Positions 7,887-17,544 are shown, counted from the stretch's first letter. The stretch: 64,000 bases of DNA from CBIHON01 sp966211965 (GCA_966211965.1 CBIHON010000014.1:49269-113268); one strand, 5' to 3'. The notes: generated by a model not told the origin, from the letters alone. Made by a program: numbers and translations.

Positions 7887-10800
7887 ATTCTTTGGATTGT
7901 TTGCCAGCCGGACCTTCTGGGTCATTGTCGGCCTGATCGTTGTCGCCCTGCTGATCTGGATCGTAGGACCGCTGATCGCGATTGCAGAGTATCGGCCGCT
8001 CGAGCCGGAGTGGATACGCTGGACCTTGATCGGCCTGATTTTCGGTTTCTACATCCTGCGGTGGATCTTCCGCCTCTGGATGGCGAAAAACATGAATGGG
8101 AAATTCCTCAACTTCATGGCCGGCGCGCGTTCCAGAAAGGACGAACAGTCCGATGAGCCCGGCACCAATGAAGTCAAGGAATTGAAGGACCGCTTTGCCA
8201 AGGCGCTCGGCACGCTCAAGAAAACCGACTTCTCCCAGGACGGCAATCACCGCTGGTGGCGCCCCAAGCAATACCTGTATCAATTGCCGTGGTATGTCTT
8301 CATCGGTGCGCCCGGTTCCGGTAAAACCACCGCTCTGCTGAATTCGGGCCTGCAGTTTCCGCTTGCCGAGCAATTGGGCAAGGCCGCCGTGCGCGGCGTC
8401 GGCGGCACCCGTAATTGCGACTGGTGGTTCACCAATGAAGCGGTATTGCTGGATACCGCCGGACGCTATACCACGCAAGAGTCGAACGAAAAGGTAGACC
8501 AGGCCGAATGGCAGGGCTTCCTGAATCTGCTGAAAAAGTTCCGTCCCCGCCAGCCGATCAATGGCGTGTTGCTGACCATCTCCGTGACCGACCTGATGAC
8601 CATGAGCGAAACCGACCGCGAGTTGCAAGCCGCGGCATTTCGCCATCGCCTCAACGAATTGCAGACCAATCTGAATATCCGCTTCCCGGTCTACGTGCTG
8701 GTCACCAAGTGCGATATGCTGGCCGGCTTCCAGGAATACTTCGGCCGCTTTGCCAAGGAAGAGCGCGCGCAAGTGTGGGGATTCACCCTGCCGTTCGATA
8801 CCAAGAAGGCGTTCTCCAATGTCGGCTTCCAGCCGGCATGGTTCAAGGAAGAATTCGGCGCGTTGGTTGCACGCATTTATCGCGGCTTGCCGGATATCCT
8901 GCTGGAAGAACACGACCTTGAGCGCAAGGCAAAAATCTATTCGCTTCCTCAGCATTTCCAGGGGCTGGAAGAATTGCTGGAAAAGATGCTGTCTTCGGTC
9001 TTCTCGAGTTCGCGTTATGAGGATCAAGCCTTGTTGCGCGGCGTGTACTTTACCAGCGGTACTCAGGACGGCAGCCCGTTCGACCGCGTACTTGGCATCC
9101 TGAACAGGCGCTTCAACGTCGGGGCGAAATCCGGGAAAGAAGGTAAAGAGGGTAAAGAGGGCAAGGAAGTCAGCGTCGTCAAGGGTAAAAGCTACTTTCT
9201 CGAAGATCTGCAGAAAAAACTCATCTTCGCCGAGGCGCATCTGGCCGGCCGCAACTTCCGCTGGGAGCGTAAGCTGCAACTGGCGCGTACTGTCAGCCTG
9301 ATCGTACTCTCCGTCTTGTTTGTGGTGACCTTGGCCGGCTGGACGCTAAGCTATCGCAACAACATGAAGTACATTGCCGAAGTCGAAAACAACGCCACTA
9401 CCCTGGCTGAAATCGTGCATCGGGACGGGACACGCCTGGCGGGGCAACTGGTCGATCTTTTCCCGACGCTTGACCGCGCACGCACGCTGGCGGTGAGCGA
9501 GGATTTCCCCGTGAATCGACCGCCGACCTCGTACCGTTTCGGCCTCTATCAGGGGCACAAGCTCGATACCGCAGCGCAGCTCACCTACCGGCGTTTGCTG
9601 GAAGAGTCGCTGCTGCCGGTTATCGCGATGCGTCTCGAAGAACTGGTGAAAAATGCGCCCGCCGACAATCCGGAATTCCTCTATGAGGCGCTGAAAACCT
9701 ATTTGATGCTGTATGACGAGAAGCACTACGACAGCGAAGTGATGATTGCCTGGGTGCTGACTGATTGGGAAAGAAGTCTGCCGCCCAGCATTCCGCAGAG
9801 CGTGCGCGAGAACCTGCTGTTGCACCTGAATGCACTGGCCGGCGAACGCTACGTTAATTCGCCGTTTGCGAAAAACGAAGGACTGGTTCTGGCAACCCGT
9901 CAGAAACTGGCCGGATTCTCGCTGGCGCAGCGTGTGTACAGCCGTCTGAAACGCCGCCTCAACAAGAGCGACATCCCGGAATTCAACATCGCTGCGGCCG
10001 GCGGTTCGCAATCTGCGCTGGTGTTTGCACGCAAATCCGGGCAACCGATTACGCGCGGCATTTCGGCCCTGTTCACTCATAACGGCTATCACCAGTTGTT
10101 CGACAAGGAAGTCAGCAAGGTATCCTCGACCTTGGCATTCGAGGAATCCTGGGTGCTGGGCGAGGAAATGAAAACCAGCAAGGAAAAACTGGACGACCTG
10201 AGCCAGAAGCGCTTGGTGCTGGAAGTGAAACGCCTGTACATGCATGAGTATGTCAAGCTGTGGGAAAACTATCTGGCCGACATCAAGCTGATTCCGAGCC
10301 AGTCCTTGGCGCAAAGTGTCGAGATCTCCCGTGTGCTGTCCGGTCCCGATTCGCCGCTGGCCCAATTCCTGCGTGCCGTCGCCAAGGAAACTACGCTATC
10401 GAAGGAGCAGACGCAGAACAGTACAGCCTCTCTGCTTGGCCGGGCCAAGGATCGAATCAACTCCACCAAATCCGATCTGGAGCAAGTGTTCGGGCCTATC
10501 AATACGCCGGGCCAGCCGAATCCGCTGGAACGGCCGGAGGCGATCGTGGATAACCGTTTCGAACCCTTGCGCCGTTTGGCTGCGAGCAGCGGCTCGGGCG
10601 GATCACAGCTCGACCAGACGCTGCAATTGATCAACGAGCTTTACACTACGTTGACAGCCACCGATGCGGCGCTGAGGGCAGGCAATACGCCGCCCAATTC
10701 CGACGTTGCCAACAAGCTCAAGTCGGAAGCGGCGCGCTTGCCGATGCCCTTGCGCGGCATGCTGGAAGGCTTGACCACCTTGGGCGCAAGCCAGATTGCG

Positions 10801-11511
10801 GGCGTCGCGCGTGCCAGCATCAGCGGCAACATGTCGGCCAGCGTCGGCGATTTTTGCAAGACCGCGATAGCCGGACGCTATCCGGTCGATCCTTCATCCA
10901 GCAAGGACATTACACCCGACGATTTCGGCCGGATGTTCGGGCCAAGTGGTTTGATGGACGATTTTTTCCAGCGCAATCTGGCGCCTCTGGTCGACATCTC
11001 CAAGCATCCCTGGACCTTCCGGCCCGGCGCCAGCGGACCTGGCGGCACTGATTCGAACGGCTTGGCGCAGTTCCAAAAAGCGCAAACCATACGCGATATT
11101 TTTTTCCGCGGCGGTGCGCGTACGCCCGGTTTGCGCATCGATATCAAGCCCTTGGAAATGGACCCTGCGCTTACCCAATTTACCTTGGACATCGACGGAC
11201 AGGTGGTGCGCTACGCGCACGGTCCGCAAGTACCGGTCAGCGTGGTCTGGCCCGGCACTAGAGGCTCAAGTCAGATTCGTGCCCAGATCAGCCCTGCGGG
11301 GAATTCGGCCGGGTTGATGATCGAAGGTCCGTGGGCCTTGCACCGTTTGTTCGATCGCATGCAGATTTCGCGCGGCGCATCGAGCGAGCGCTTTATCGCG
11401 ACGCTGACGGTCGACGGCCGCAGGATTGTATTCGAGGTTGTCGCAAACAGCGTGCAAAATCCTTTCAAACTACCGCAGTTGGAGTCCTTTCAATGTCCGG
11501 CAAAGCTTTAG
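7876..11511 (+). CDS. tssM: T6SS membrane-complex protein TssM (IcmF family)
   Basis: 1211 residues from the ATG at 7876 (a GTG two codons upstream is possible). TssM spans both membranes' interface: it binds TssL in the inner membrane and TssJ in the periplasm. Two N-terminal membrane spans (about 12-36 and 46-66) are followed by a cytoplasmic NTPase-like domain with Walker A GAPGSGKT at 144-151 and a VLLDTAGRY motif, then a third span near 475-497 and a large periplasmic part. A Lys-Glu-Gly tandem repeat lies before the third span. It overlaps tssL by 11 bases and tagF by 19 bases. Confidence 0.96.
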   Translation: MFSRFFGLFASRTFWVIVGLIVVALLIWIVGPLIAIAEYRPLEPEWIRWTLIGLIFGFYILRWIFRLWMAKNMNGKFLNFMAGARSRKDEQSDEPGTNEVKELKDRFAKALGTLKKTDFSQDGNHRWWRPKQYLYQLPWYVFIGAPGSGKTTALLNSGLQFPLAEQLGKAAVRGVGGTRNCDWWFTNEAVLLDTAGRYTTQESNEKVDQAEWQGFLNLLKKFRPRQPINGVLLTISVTDLMTMSETDRELQAAAFRHRLNELQTNLNIRFPVYVLVTKCDMLAGFQEYFGRFAKEERAQVWGFTLPFDTKKAFSNVGFQPAWFKEEFGALVARIYRGLPDILLEEHDLERKAKIYSLPQHFQGLEELLEKMLSSVFSSSRYEDQALLRGVYFTSGTQDGSPFDRVLGILNRRFNVGAKSGKEGKEGKEGKEVSVVKGKSYFLEDLQKKLIFAEAHLAGRNFRWERKLQLARTVSLIVLSVLFVVTLAGWTLSYRNNMKYIAEVENNATTLAEIVHRDGTRLAGQLVDLFPTLDRARTLAVSEDFPVNRPPTSYRFGLYQGHKLDTAAQLTYRRLLEESLLPVIAMRLEELVKNAPADNPEFLYEALKTYLMLYDEKHYDSEVMIAWVLTDWERSLPPSIPQSVRENLLLHLNALAGERYVNSPFAKNEGLVLATRQKLAGFSLAQRVYSRLKRRLNKSDIPEFNIAAAGGSQSALVFARKSGQPITRGISALFTHNGYHQLFDKEVSKVSSTLAFEESWVLGEEMKTSKEKLDDLSQKRLVLEVKRLYMHEYVKLWENYLADIKLIPSQSLAQSVEISRVLSGPDSPLAQFLRAVAKETTLSKEQTQNSTASLLGRAKDRINSTKSDLEQVFGPINTPGQPNPLERPEAIVDNRFEPLRRLAASSGSGGSQLDQTLQLINELYTTLTATDAALRAGNTPPNSDVANKLKSEAARLPMPLRGMLEGLTTLGASQIAGVARASISGNMSASVGDFCKTAIAGRYPVDPSSSKDITPDDFGRMFGPSGLMDDFFQRNLAPLVDISKHPWTFRPGASGPGGTDSNGLAQFQKAQTIRDIFFRGGARTPGLRIDIKPLEMDPALTQFTLDIDGQVVRYAHGPQVPVSVVWPGTRGSSQIRAQISPAGNSAGLMIEGPWALHRLFDRMQISRGASSERFIATLTVDGRRIVFEVVANSVQNPFKLPQLESFQCPAKL
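9133..9168 (+). repeat. Four 9-bp tandem units coding GKE-GKE-GKE-GKE in TssM
   Basis: Four consecutive units close to GGTAAAGAG encode (GlyLysGlu)4 in the cytoplasmic linker of TssM ahead of the third membrane span. Units differ only at third codon positions, so this is a short in-frame tandem repeat that can change copy number without breaking the frame. Confidence 0.85.
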
Positions 11512-12224
11512 ATTTGACCGTCGGCTGGTATGGCAAATTACCTGGCGTAGGCGATTTCGCTTCGCGCGGCGTGTCGCGCCAAACGCTGGAAATCCTGGAC
11601 AACTGGATGCAGGATGGTCTGACCACCCTGCAACAGCGTACCGGCGAGTGGCTGACCCCTTTCTTGCACGCGCCGGTCTGGAACATGATCCTGCCGGCCG
11701 GCAAATTGTCACGGTTGCCGATGATAGGCTGCATTGGCCCAAGCTGTGATCGCGTCGGGCGGGGCTTTCCTCTTACCTTGTTATTGTCGGGACCGGAATC
11801 GCAGGCCTTCCGTTCGCTGATTGCGCAAAGTACTGACTGGCTCACCGGCACGCGTGAAATCCTTCGGCTGGCGATCGAGAGAAAATATTTGCCTGATCAG
11901 CTGGATCAGCAACTGCGCCAACTCACCGAAGTGTTCTGGTCGGCACGAACCTTGCCGCAGAATGCGGAGTCGTCTTTGGGGCACGATATTCTCGACGTGA
12001 TCGGCCAGCCGGCTGAAGACGATGCAATCACCGTCCCGCTGGCCAGCGGCATCCTGCCGTGGCCCGATCTGGCAACGACTTTTCTGGATCAAAATGACCT
12101 GAGCTATTGGTGGGCCACGCCGACGCGCGATTTCCCGGGTGCGATTCCGGTGGTTCATCGCGGACCGCTGGATGCGGCACTTTTTTCCCGATTGTTCAGC
12201 GTCAATGGCGTGAACAATTCCTGA
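11493..12224 (+). CDS. tagF: T6SS-associated protein TagF (ImpM)
   Basis: 243 residues from the ATG at 11493, which has GGAG ten bases upstream and lies inside the end of tssM. The N-terminus GWYGKLPGVGDFASRG is the TagF/ImpM signature. In Pseudomonas and others TagF is a post-translational repressor of T6SS that acts in opposition to the PpkA pathway, so its presence fits the kinase gene at the start of the cluster. Here it is a stand-alone TagF and is not fused to a PppA phosphatase. Confidence 0.92.
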   Translation: MSGKALDLTVGWYGKLPGVGDFASRGVSRQTLEILDNWMQDGLTTLQQRTGEWLTPFLHAPVWNMILPAGKLSRLPMIGCIGPSCDRVGRGFPLTLLLSGPESQAFRSLIAQSTDWLTGTREILRLAIERKYLPDQLDQQLRQLTEVFWSARTLPQNAESSLGHDILDVIGQPAEDDAITVPLASGILPWPDLATTFLDQNDLSYWWATPTRDFPGAIPVVHRGPLDAALFSRLFSVNGVNNS

Positions 12225-12255
12225 TGTCGACCGATTCATTTCCAAGGATGCAGTG

Positions 12256-13053
12256 ATGCTTTTTTCATCGTGCCAAGAGTTGGCTCAACACCCGCAAGGC
12301 CTGGACGGCGCGCTGCAAGCCCTGCAGCAGGAAATCCGCAGCCGTCCCAGCGAACTGAAGCTGCGCGTCCTGCTGTTTCAATTGCTGGCTTTATTGGGAC
12401 AGTGGCAGCGTGCGCTGGCGCAGTTGCAGGTCATCGCGAAATTGGACGAGGCCATGACGCCGTTGGCGCAAACCTATCGCAGCGCCTTGCGGGCCGAAGT
12501 GTTTCGTGCGGATGTGTTCGCCGGAAAAAGAACGCCGCAAATTCTGGGCGAACCTAAAACCTGGGTAGCGCAATTGATCGAAGCCTTGCAGCAGGATCAA
12601 CTGGGCCAGACTGAACTGGCCAACAACCTGCGGTTGGACGCACTCGATGCGGCGCCGGAAATCGCCGGCCGCGCAGGGGAGCAGGAGTTTGCATGGATCG
12701 CCGACGGCGACGTGCGGCTGGGGCCGCTTCTGGAAGCCGTGATTCACGGCCAATACTATTGGCTGTCCTTCGACCAGATCGCTCATATCCGGATGGAAGC
12801 ACCGACGGATTTGCGTGATCTGGTATGGGCGCAGGCCCGAATCACCTTGACCAACGAGGGCGAGATTCTGGCGCTGCTGCCGGCGCGTTACCCCGATCTT
12901 GCGGGTGATGACGACTTGATCCGGCTCAGCCAGAAGACCGACTGGAAGCTGATCGCAGAAGACATGTATTTCGGCCGCGGACAAAAAATGTGGATGACGG
13001 ACCAGGCGGAATTTGCCTTGCTCGACGTTCGTGAATTGCATTTCAAGGCTTGA
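12256..13053 (+). CDS. tagJ: ImpE/TagJ-family T6SS accessory protein
   Basis: 265 residues from the ATG at 12256, preceded by AAGGA; a GTG one codon upstream is also possible. The N-terminal half is alpha-helical TPR-like (LRVLLFQLLALLGQWQRAL), and the C-terminal half contains the ImpE pattern FAWIADGDVRLGPLLEAVI and YYWLSFDQI. ImpE/TagJ proteins interact with the sheath protein TssB and help ClpV recruitment in some systems. It lies between tagF and tssE as in many ImpA-J clusters. Confidence 0.88.
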   Translation: MLFSSCQELAQHPQGLDGALQALQQEIRSRPSELKLRVLLFQLLALLGQWQRALAQLQVIAKLDEAMTPLAQTYRSALRAEVFRADVFAGKRTPQILGEPKTWVAQLIEALQQDQLGQTELANNLRLDALDAAPEIAGRAGEQEFAWIADGDVRLGPLLEAVIHGQYYWLSFDQIAHIRMEAPTDLRDLVWAQARITLTNEGEILALLPARYPDLAGDDDLIRLSQKTDWKLIAEDMYFGRGQKMWMTDQAEFALLDVRELHFKA

Positions 13054-13060
13054 TGCCCAC

Positions 13061-13582
13061 ATGCTCCTTTCCAAACGCAATCAACTTTCCAAAGACCAGT
13101 TGCAACCGGCGTTGCTGGATCGTTTGACCGACCACGCGCCACTCAAAAAGACCGAGTCTCTGGACGATCAGACCGTCAGCAAGTCGCAATTGCGGCAGTA
13201 TGTGCTGAGGGATTTGACTTGGCTGCTCAATACGATCAATGCCGAAAGCGTGTTGCAATTTCAGGATCTCGAGCATGTATCCGGTTCGGTGATCAATTTC
13301 GGTATACCGGCTTTTTCGGGCAGCCGCTTGTCAGACCTCGATTGGAAGGCAGTGGAAGAAGCCATCCGCGATGCCATCATCCGTTTCGAGCCGCGCTTGC
13401 TCCCGCATTCTCTGGCGGTGCGCTTGGCCACGCATAACGACCAAGTGCATCAGCACAATACCTTGCATTTCGAAATCCATGCCCAGCTTTGGTCGCAACC
13501 ATATCCGCTCGAAATCCTGCTGCAGTCCAATCTCGATCTGGAAACCGGGCAGATCATCGTCCAGGAACGCAATAAGGTTTAA
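13061..13582 (+). CDS. tssE: T6SS baseplate protein TssE (gp25-like)
   Basis: 173 residues from the ATG at 13061, seven bases after the previous stop. TssE is the gp25-like wedge protein that nucleates sheath polymerisation. The central QLRQYVLRDLTWLLNT segment with following 'VINFGIPAFSG' and the late conserved basic/acidic core match the family. Length is normal. The next gene starts three bases after its stop. Confidence 0.93.
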   Translation: MLLSKRNQLSKDQLQPALLDRLTDHAPLKKTESLDDQTVSKSQLRQYVLRDLTWLLNTINAESVLQFQDLEHVSGSVINFGIPAFSGSRLSDLDWKAVEEAIRDAIIRFEPRLLPHSLAVRLATHNDQVHQHNTLHFEIHAQLWSQPYPLEILLQSNLDLETGQIIVQERNKV

Positions 13583-13585
13583 ACG

Positions 13586-15460
13586 ATGGACCCACGCCTG
13601 CTTGAGTACTACAGCGGAGAGCTGACCTACATCCGCGAGCTTGCCTCCGAATTCGCCCAGCGCTATCCGAAGATCGGCGGCCGCCTGGGAATGAACGGCA
13701 TTGAAGTCGCCGACCCTTATGTCGAGCGCTTGCTGGAGGGCTTCGCCTTTTTGACGGCGCGCGTCCAGTTGAAGATGGATGCCGAGTTTCCGCGCTTCTC
13801 CCAGCGCTTGCTGGAAATGGTGTATCCGAATTACTTGGCGCCGACTCCTGCCATGGCCGTGGTGGAAATCAAACCAAGCAAAAGCCAGGGAAACCTGGTC
13901 GAGGGTTTCAAGGTGCCGCGCGGCAGCATCATGCGCAGCAACGTCCCGCGAGGGGAATCCAGCACCGCTGAATTCCGCACCGCGCACGAGGTGACGCTGT
14001 GGCCGCTGCAAGTCGACGCGGTCCAGTTCGGCGGCCCGCCGGCCGATGTCTCGCTGGCGCAAAATCAGCTCAACCGGCACGTCAGGTCGTCGCTGCGCGT
14101 CAAGATCAAATTGACCGAGCCGATCAGCTTCAAGCAGTTGCGCATCGACAAATTGCCCTTCCATATCGCCTCGGCCGACATTCCGGCAACGCGACTATAC
14201 GAATTGCTGGCTGCCCATGTCTGCGGTGCGCTCGTCTGCGTGCCGCAGCAGTACAATCAGAAAATTGTCGGGCATTTGCAACCTGGCGATATCGAACTGC
14301 AAGGGTTTTCTGAAGAAGAGTCGCTGATTCCCTATCAGCCGCGCGGCTTCCAAGGTTACCGGTTGCTGCATGAATATTTCGCTTTTCCCCAGCGGTTTTA
14401 TTTCTTCACGGTCAATAAGCTGCTGGAGATTTTGCACGCGGTGCAGGGCGATAGCTTCGAGTTGATCATCCTGTTCGACCAGCAGCCGGGAGAACTTGAC
14501 GCGGTGTTCACCAAGGAGCATCTGACGCTCTTCAGCACCCCGATCATCAACTTGTTCACCAAGCGCACGGACCGCATTGCGATCACACCCGAGCGGCATG
14601 AATACCATATCGTGATCGATCGTACCCGGCCAATGGATCACGAGGTTTTCGCGGTCACCGAGGTCACCGGCATGTATGCGGAACGCTCCGAGGAGCAGAC
14701 CTTCAGGCCCTTCTATTCCTCTCTGCAGCACGACGGCGGGCGCTATGGCGCCTACTACTCGCTGCGGCGCGAGCTGCGGGTTTTGTCCGATAATGCACGC
14801 CAATTCGGGCCGCGCACCAGTTATATCGGCAGCGAAGTTTTTGTATCGCTGGTTGATCAGAATGAAGCGCCGTTCCGTTCCGATTTACGCGAGCTGGCGG
14901 TGGAGGTGCTATGCACCAATCGCGATCTGTCGCTGATGCTGCCGGTCGGAGGTGAGTCTGATTTCACGCTCACGCTGTCGGCGCCGGTGCAGGGGATCAA
15001 GGTATTGCGCGGTCCGACCAGGCCGCGGCCCTCGATTGCAAACGGCGACATCACCTGGCGCCTTATCAGCCATCTTGGCTTGAATTACCTGACCCTGACC
15101 GATCTCGACGACGAACAGGGTGCTGCAGCCCTGCGCGAATTACTGAGCCTGTATGCCGACCTGACCGATACCGCAGTCAATAAGCAGATCGAGGGACTTG
15201 CCCACGTCAAGCTGACGCCGGTGACGCGGCGCTTACCGGGCAAGGGACCGCTGGTGTTCGGGCGTGGAATCGATATCGAGTTGACGATAGACGAAGTTCC
15301 TTTTGCCGGCTTGAGCCCGATCATTTGCGGCATGGTGATCGAACAGTTCATGGCGCGTCATGTCGGCATCAACACTTTCATCCAGATGAGCCTGCATTCA
15401 GCGCAAAGAGGTTTGATCCATCGTTGGCCCGCTCGTTTCGGCAATCGTCCGGTTGCGTGA
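13586..15460 (+). CDS. tssF: T6SS baseplate protein TssF (VasA/ImpG)
   Basis: 624 residues, normal length. TssF forms the baseplate wedge with TssG and TssE. The N-terminus MDPRLLEYYSGELTYIREL and the 'YVERLLEGFAFLTARVQLKMD' type stretch at about residues 48-68 are diagnostic. It is tightly packed between tssE and tssG (10-base gap), in the usual E-F-G order. Confidence 0.96.
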   Translation: MDPRLLEYYSGELTYIRELASEFAQRYPKIGGRLGMNGIEVADPYVERLLEGFAFLTARVQLKMDAEFPRFSQRLLEMVYPNYLAPTPAMAVVEIKPSKSQGNLVEGFKVPRGSIMRSNVPRGESSTAEFRTAHEVTLWPLQVDAVQFGGPPADVSLAQNQLNRHVRSSLRVKIKLTEPISFKQLRIDKLPFHIASADIPATRLYELLAAHVCGALVCVPQQYNQKIVGHLQPGDIELQGFSEEESLIPYQPRGFQGYRLLHEYFAFPQRFYFFTVNKLLEILHAVQGDSFELIILFDQQPGELDAVFTKEHLTLFSTPIINLFTKRTDRIAITPERHEYHIVIDRTRPMDHEVFAVTEVTGMYAERSEEQTFRPFYSSLQHDGGRYGAYYSLRRELRVLSDNARQFGPRTSYIGSEVFVSLVDQNEAPFRSDLRELAVEVLCTNRDLSLMLPVGGESDFTLTLSAPVQGIKVLRGPTRPRPSIANGDITWRLISHLGLNYLTLTDLDDEQGAAALRELLSLYADLTDTAVNKQIEGLAHVKLTPVTRRLPGKGPLVFGRGIDIELTIDEVPFAGLSPIICGMVIEQFMARHVGINTFIQMSLHSAQRGLIHRWPARFGNRPVA

Positions 15461-15470
15461 GCCGTAATTC

Positions 15471-16517
15471 ATGAGCGCGTTGCCAAAATCCTCGGGCCGT
15501 TTCGATGACTTTCTGCACGGACTGGCGGACAAGCCTTATCGCTTCGACCTGTTCTACACCTTGCGTCATATCGATGCACTGAATCCGCACGATCCGAAAA
15601 TCGGCAAGGCCAATCTGCCGATCTATGAATCGCTGAGCCTAGGCCAAGAGCCCTCACTTTCGTTCGCGCCGACCACACTGGCTTCATATCAACGCAAGTC
15701 CGGCAAGAAGCAGTGTCTCAAGGTGTATAGCTTTGGTTTGTTCGGGCCCAACGGGCCTTTGCCGCTGCACTTGACGGAATATGCGCGCGAGCGCCTGTAC
15801 CAGGCCCATGATGCGACCTTCGTCGACTTTGCCGACATGTTTCATCATCGGCTCATCTCGTTGTTCTATCGCGCCTGGGCTAATGCCCAGCCCACCGTCA
15901 GCCTTGATCGGCCGGACGATGACCGCTTCAGCATATATGTTTCCAGCCTTGTCAATCTGGGGCAGGCCACGCTGACCAAGCGCGATACGGTGCCGCATCA
16001 CGCCAAGCTTTATAACATTGCCCATCTGGTGCGCCCGAGCCGCAACCCGGAAGGTTTGTGTCATGCGCTGAGCAATTTTTTTGACGCCCCGGTCAAGGTC
16101 TCCGAATATGCTGGCCATTGGCTCAAATTACCGGCTGATCAACTTACCGTGCTTGGACGCAAAGCAGAAAGCAATCAACTTGGCGTCGGTGCGATTGTCG
16201 GCACTTCGGTCTGGGACCGGCAGAGCAAATTCGGCCTGCGCATCGGACCTTTGTCCCTGCAAGCCTACCGAGCTTTCCTGCCGGGTCAACCGAATCACCA
16301 AGCCTTGGTCGACTGGGTGCGAAATTACATCGGCTTTGAATTCGAATGGGACATTGTGCTAGTCTTGCGCAAGGAAGAAGTGCCGAAAGCACGTATCGGC
16401 GGTGACCAGCAATTGGGGTGGACCAGTTGGCTCGGCAATTACCGCAAGCCGACCGATGCAGACGATCTTTGCATCAATCCGGAAAAGCGTCTGGCTGCAA
16501 GGAATAAACGGAATTAA
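15471..16517 (+). CDS. tssG: T6SS baseplate protein TssG
   Basis: 348 residues. It pairs with TssF in the wedge. The N-terminal 'RFDLFYTLRHIDALN' region and the 'LKVYSFGLFGPNGPLPLHLTEYARER' type stretch (about residues 80-105) are the family signature. It is the last T6SS gene here; the following 350 bases hold no recognisable gene, so it probably ends the operon. Confidence 0.95.
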   Translation: MSALPKSSGRFDDFLHGLADKPYRFDLFYTLRHIDALNPHDPKIGKANLPIYESLSLGQEPSLSFAPTTLASYQRKSGKKQCLKVYSFGLFGPNGPLPLHLTEYARERLYQAHDATFVDFADMFHHRLISLFYRAWANAQPTVSLDRPDDDRFSIYVSSLVNLGQATLTKRDTVPHHAKLYNIAHLVRPSRNPEGLCHALSNFFDAPVKVSEYAGHWLKLPADQLTVLGRKAESNQLGVGAIVGTSVWDRQSKFGLRIGPLSLQAYRAFLPGQPNHQALVDWVRNYIGFEFEWDIVLVLRKEEVPKARIGGDQQLGWTSWLGNYRKPTDADDLCINPEKRLAARNKRN

Positions 16518-16867
16518 GGCTTGCATGAGTTCTGGCTGGAGTTCGTGACTGCCATATTGGCCGCCGTGATCAGAGTGGTCCGAACCGGGGCGACTTACGG
16601 TTGATTATGGAAAACTTTAACGATTGAGATAACCAGAGGCGTAGCAGTCGGCATTGATTGCACATCGCACGATTTGAGTTCTATCGTTTGAGTAAGACGC
16701 TTATTGCGATAGCATGCACCATACCTCCAAGCCCCGGTTCGATGCGAACGGAGAACCGATATGGCGGTATCAAAGCCACCCGCCATCCAAAGGTAGACAG
16801 GAGGGGGGCTTGTAGTAATCCGCGGCAGTGGTCATGAATGCGGGTTCCAAGCTTCTGACATGTCAAT
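16518..16867. other. Gene-free stretch after tssG
   Basis: 350 bases with no supported gene. Short minus-strand frames exist (16595-16786 and 16681-16866) but overlap one another, lack good ribosome binding sites and match nothing I know. Base composition is slightly more AT-rich than the flanks. It could be decayed sequence at the edge of the T6SS block. Confidence 0.5.
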
Positions 16868-17485
16868 TCAGCCGCGCCGAAGGCGTCGGCCGGAATACTT
16901 GCTCATGGCTTTGACGGCGAGCCAAGCACCAAGAGCGCCGCAGAGGTAACCAGCGAGTACATCGGCAGGAAAATGAGCGCCGACGCTTACACGAGAGACG
17001 CCAACCCAAACAACACTTAGCGCAAGGACAAACCGCCATCGGCGCAGGCAATAGGGCCAAAAAATCCATGCCACCAGCATGGCAAACGCTGCGTGCCCAC
17101 TGGGGAAACTATATGGCTCCTTAAGCGTGGTCAAAACGGTGACGCTGCCAATTGGCAAAGCCGCATACGGCCGGGGCATGTTGAAACCCGTCTTTGCTCC
17201 CCAAACGAGCAGCCCAGCGATCATGCAGCCGCCAACAAACACAGGCAAGGCTTCAGACACGCGTTTTACATCAGGAAGCAGAGAACCTATGACACTATTG
17301 GAGGATGCACGTCGAGCGAGGATAAGCAACATGAGTACGAGGACGATCCAACAGGCGTTCCAAACATCGCCCAACTGTGTACCAGCCAGCATAAATGCGT
17401 CAACGAATGGGCCACGAATACCATTGACGATGAAGAAGAGATCGCGGTTCAAACCGCCCCAGTCGTAAAGTATGCTAAGAAGCAC
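16868..17485 (-). CDS. PAP2-family membrane phosphatase
   Basis: 205 residues starting at GTG. All three acid-phosphatase motifs are present: KTGFNMPRP (KX6RP), FPSGHAAF (PSGH), and SRVSVGAHFPADV (SRX5HX3D). Several hydrophobic spans surround them. Such enzymes dephosphorylate lipid phosphates, for example undecaprenyl pyrophosphate or phosphatidylglycerophosphate, on the periplasmic face. The substrate cannot be told from sequence. The GTG lies about 30 bases beyond the glnS terminator, leaving little room for a separate promoter. Confidence 0.85.
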   Translation of the reverse strand: MLLSILYDWGGLNRDLFFIVNGIRGPFVDAFMLAGTQLGDVWNACWIVLVLMLLILARRASSNSVIGSLLPDVKRVSEALPVFVGGCMIAGLLVWGAKTGFNMPRPYAALPIGSVTVLTTLKEPYSFPSGHAAFAMLVAWIFWPYCLRRWRFVLALSVVWVGVSRVSVGAHFPADVLAGYLCGALGAWLAVKAMSKYSGRRLRRG

Positions 17486-17514
17486 TTGAGGCCCTATAGT
17501 GATAACAGAATCAT

Positions 17515-17544
17515 AAAAAAGCCGCGATTTAACGCGGCTTTTTT
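17515..17544 (-). terminator. Rho-independent terminator of glnS (bidirectional form)
   Basis: Stem GCCGCG (17521-17526) and CGCGGC (17533-17538), flanked by six A on the left and six T on the right. On the minus strand it lies 130 bases after the glnS stop and is followed by a T-tract. Confidence 0.85.

Noticed and set aside
7825..9279. A 484-codon minus-strand frame over tssM.
   Set aside because: Mirror frame of tssM with no known domain; typical for high-GC genes.
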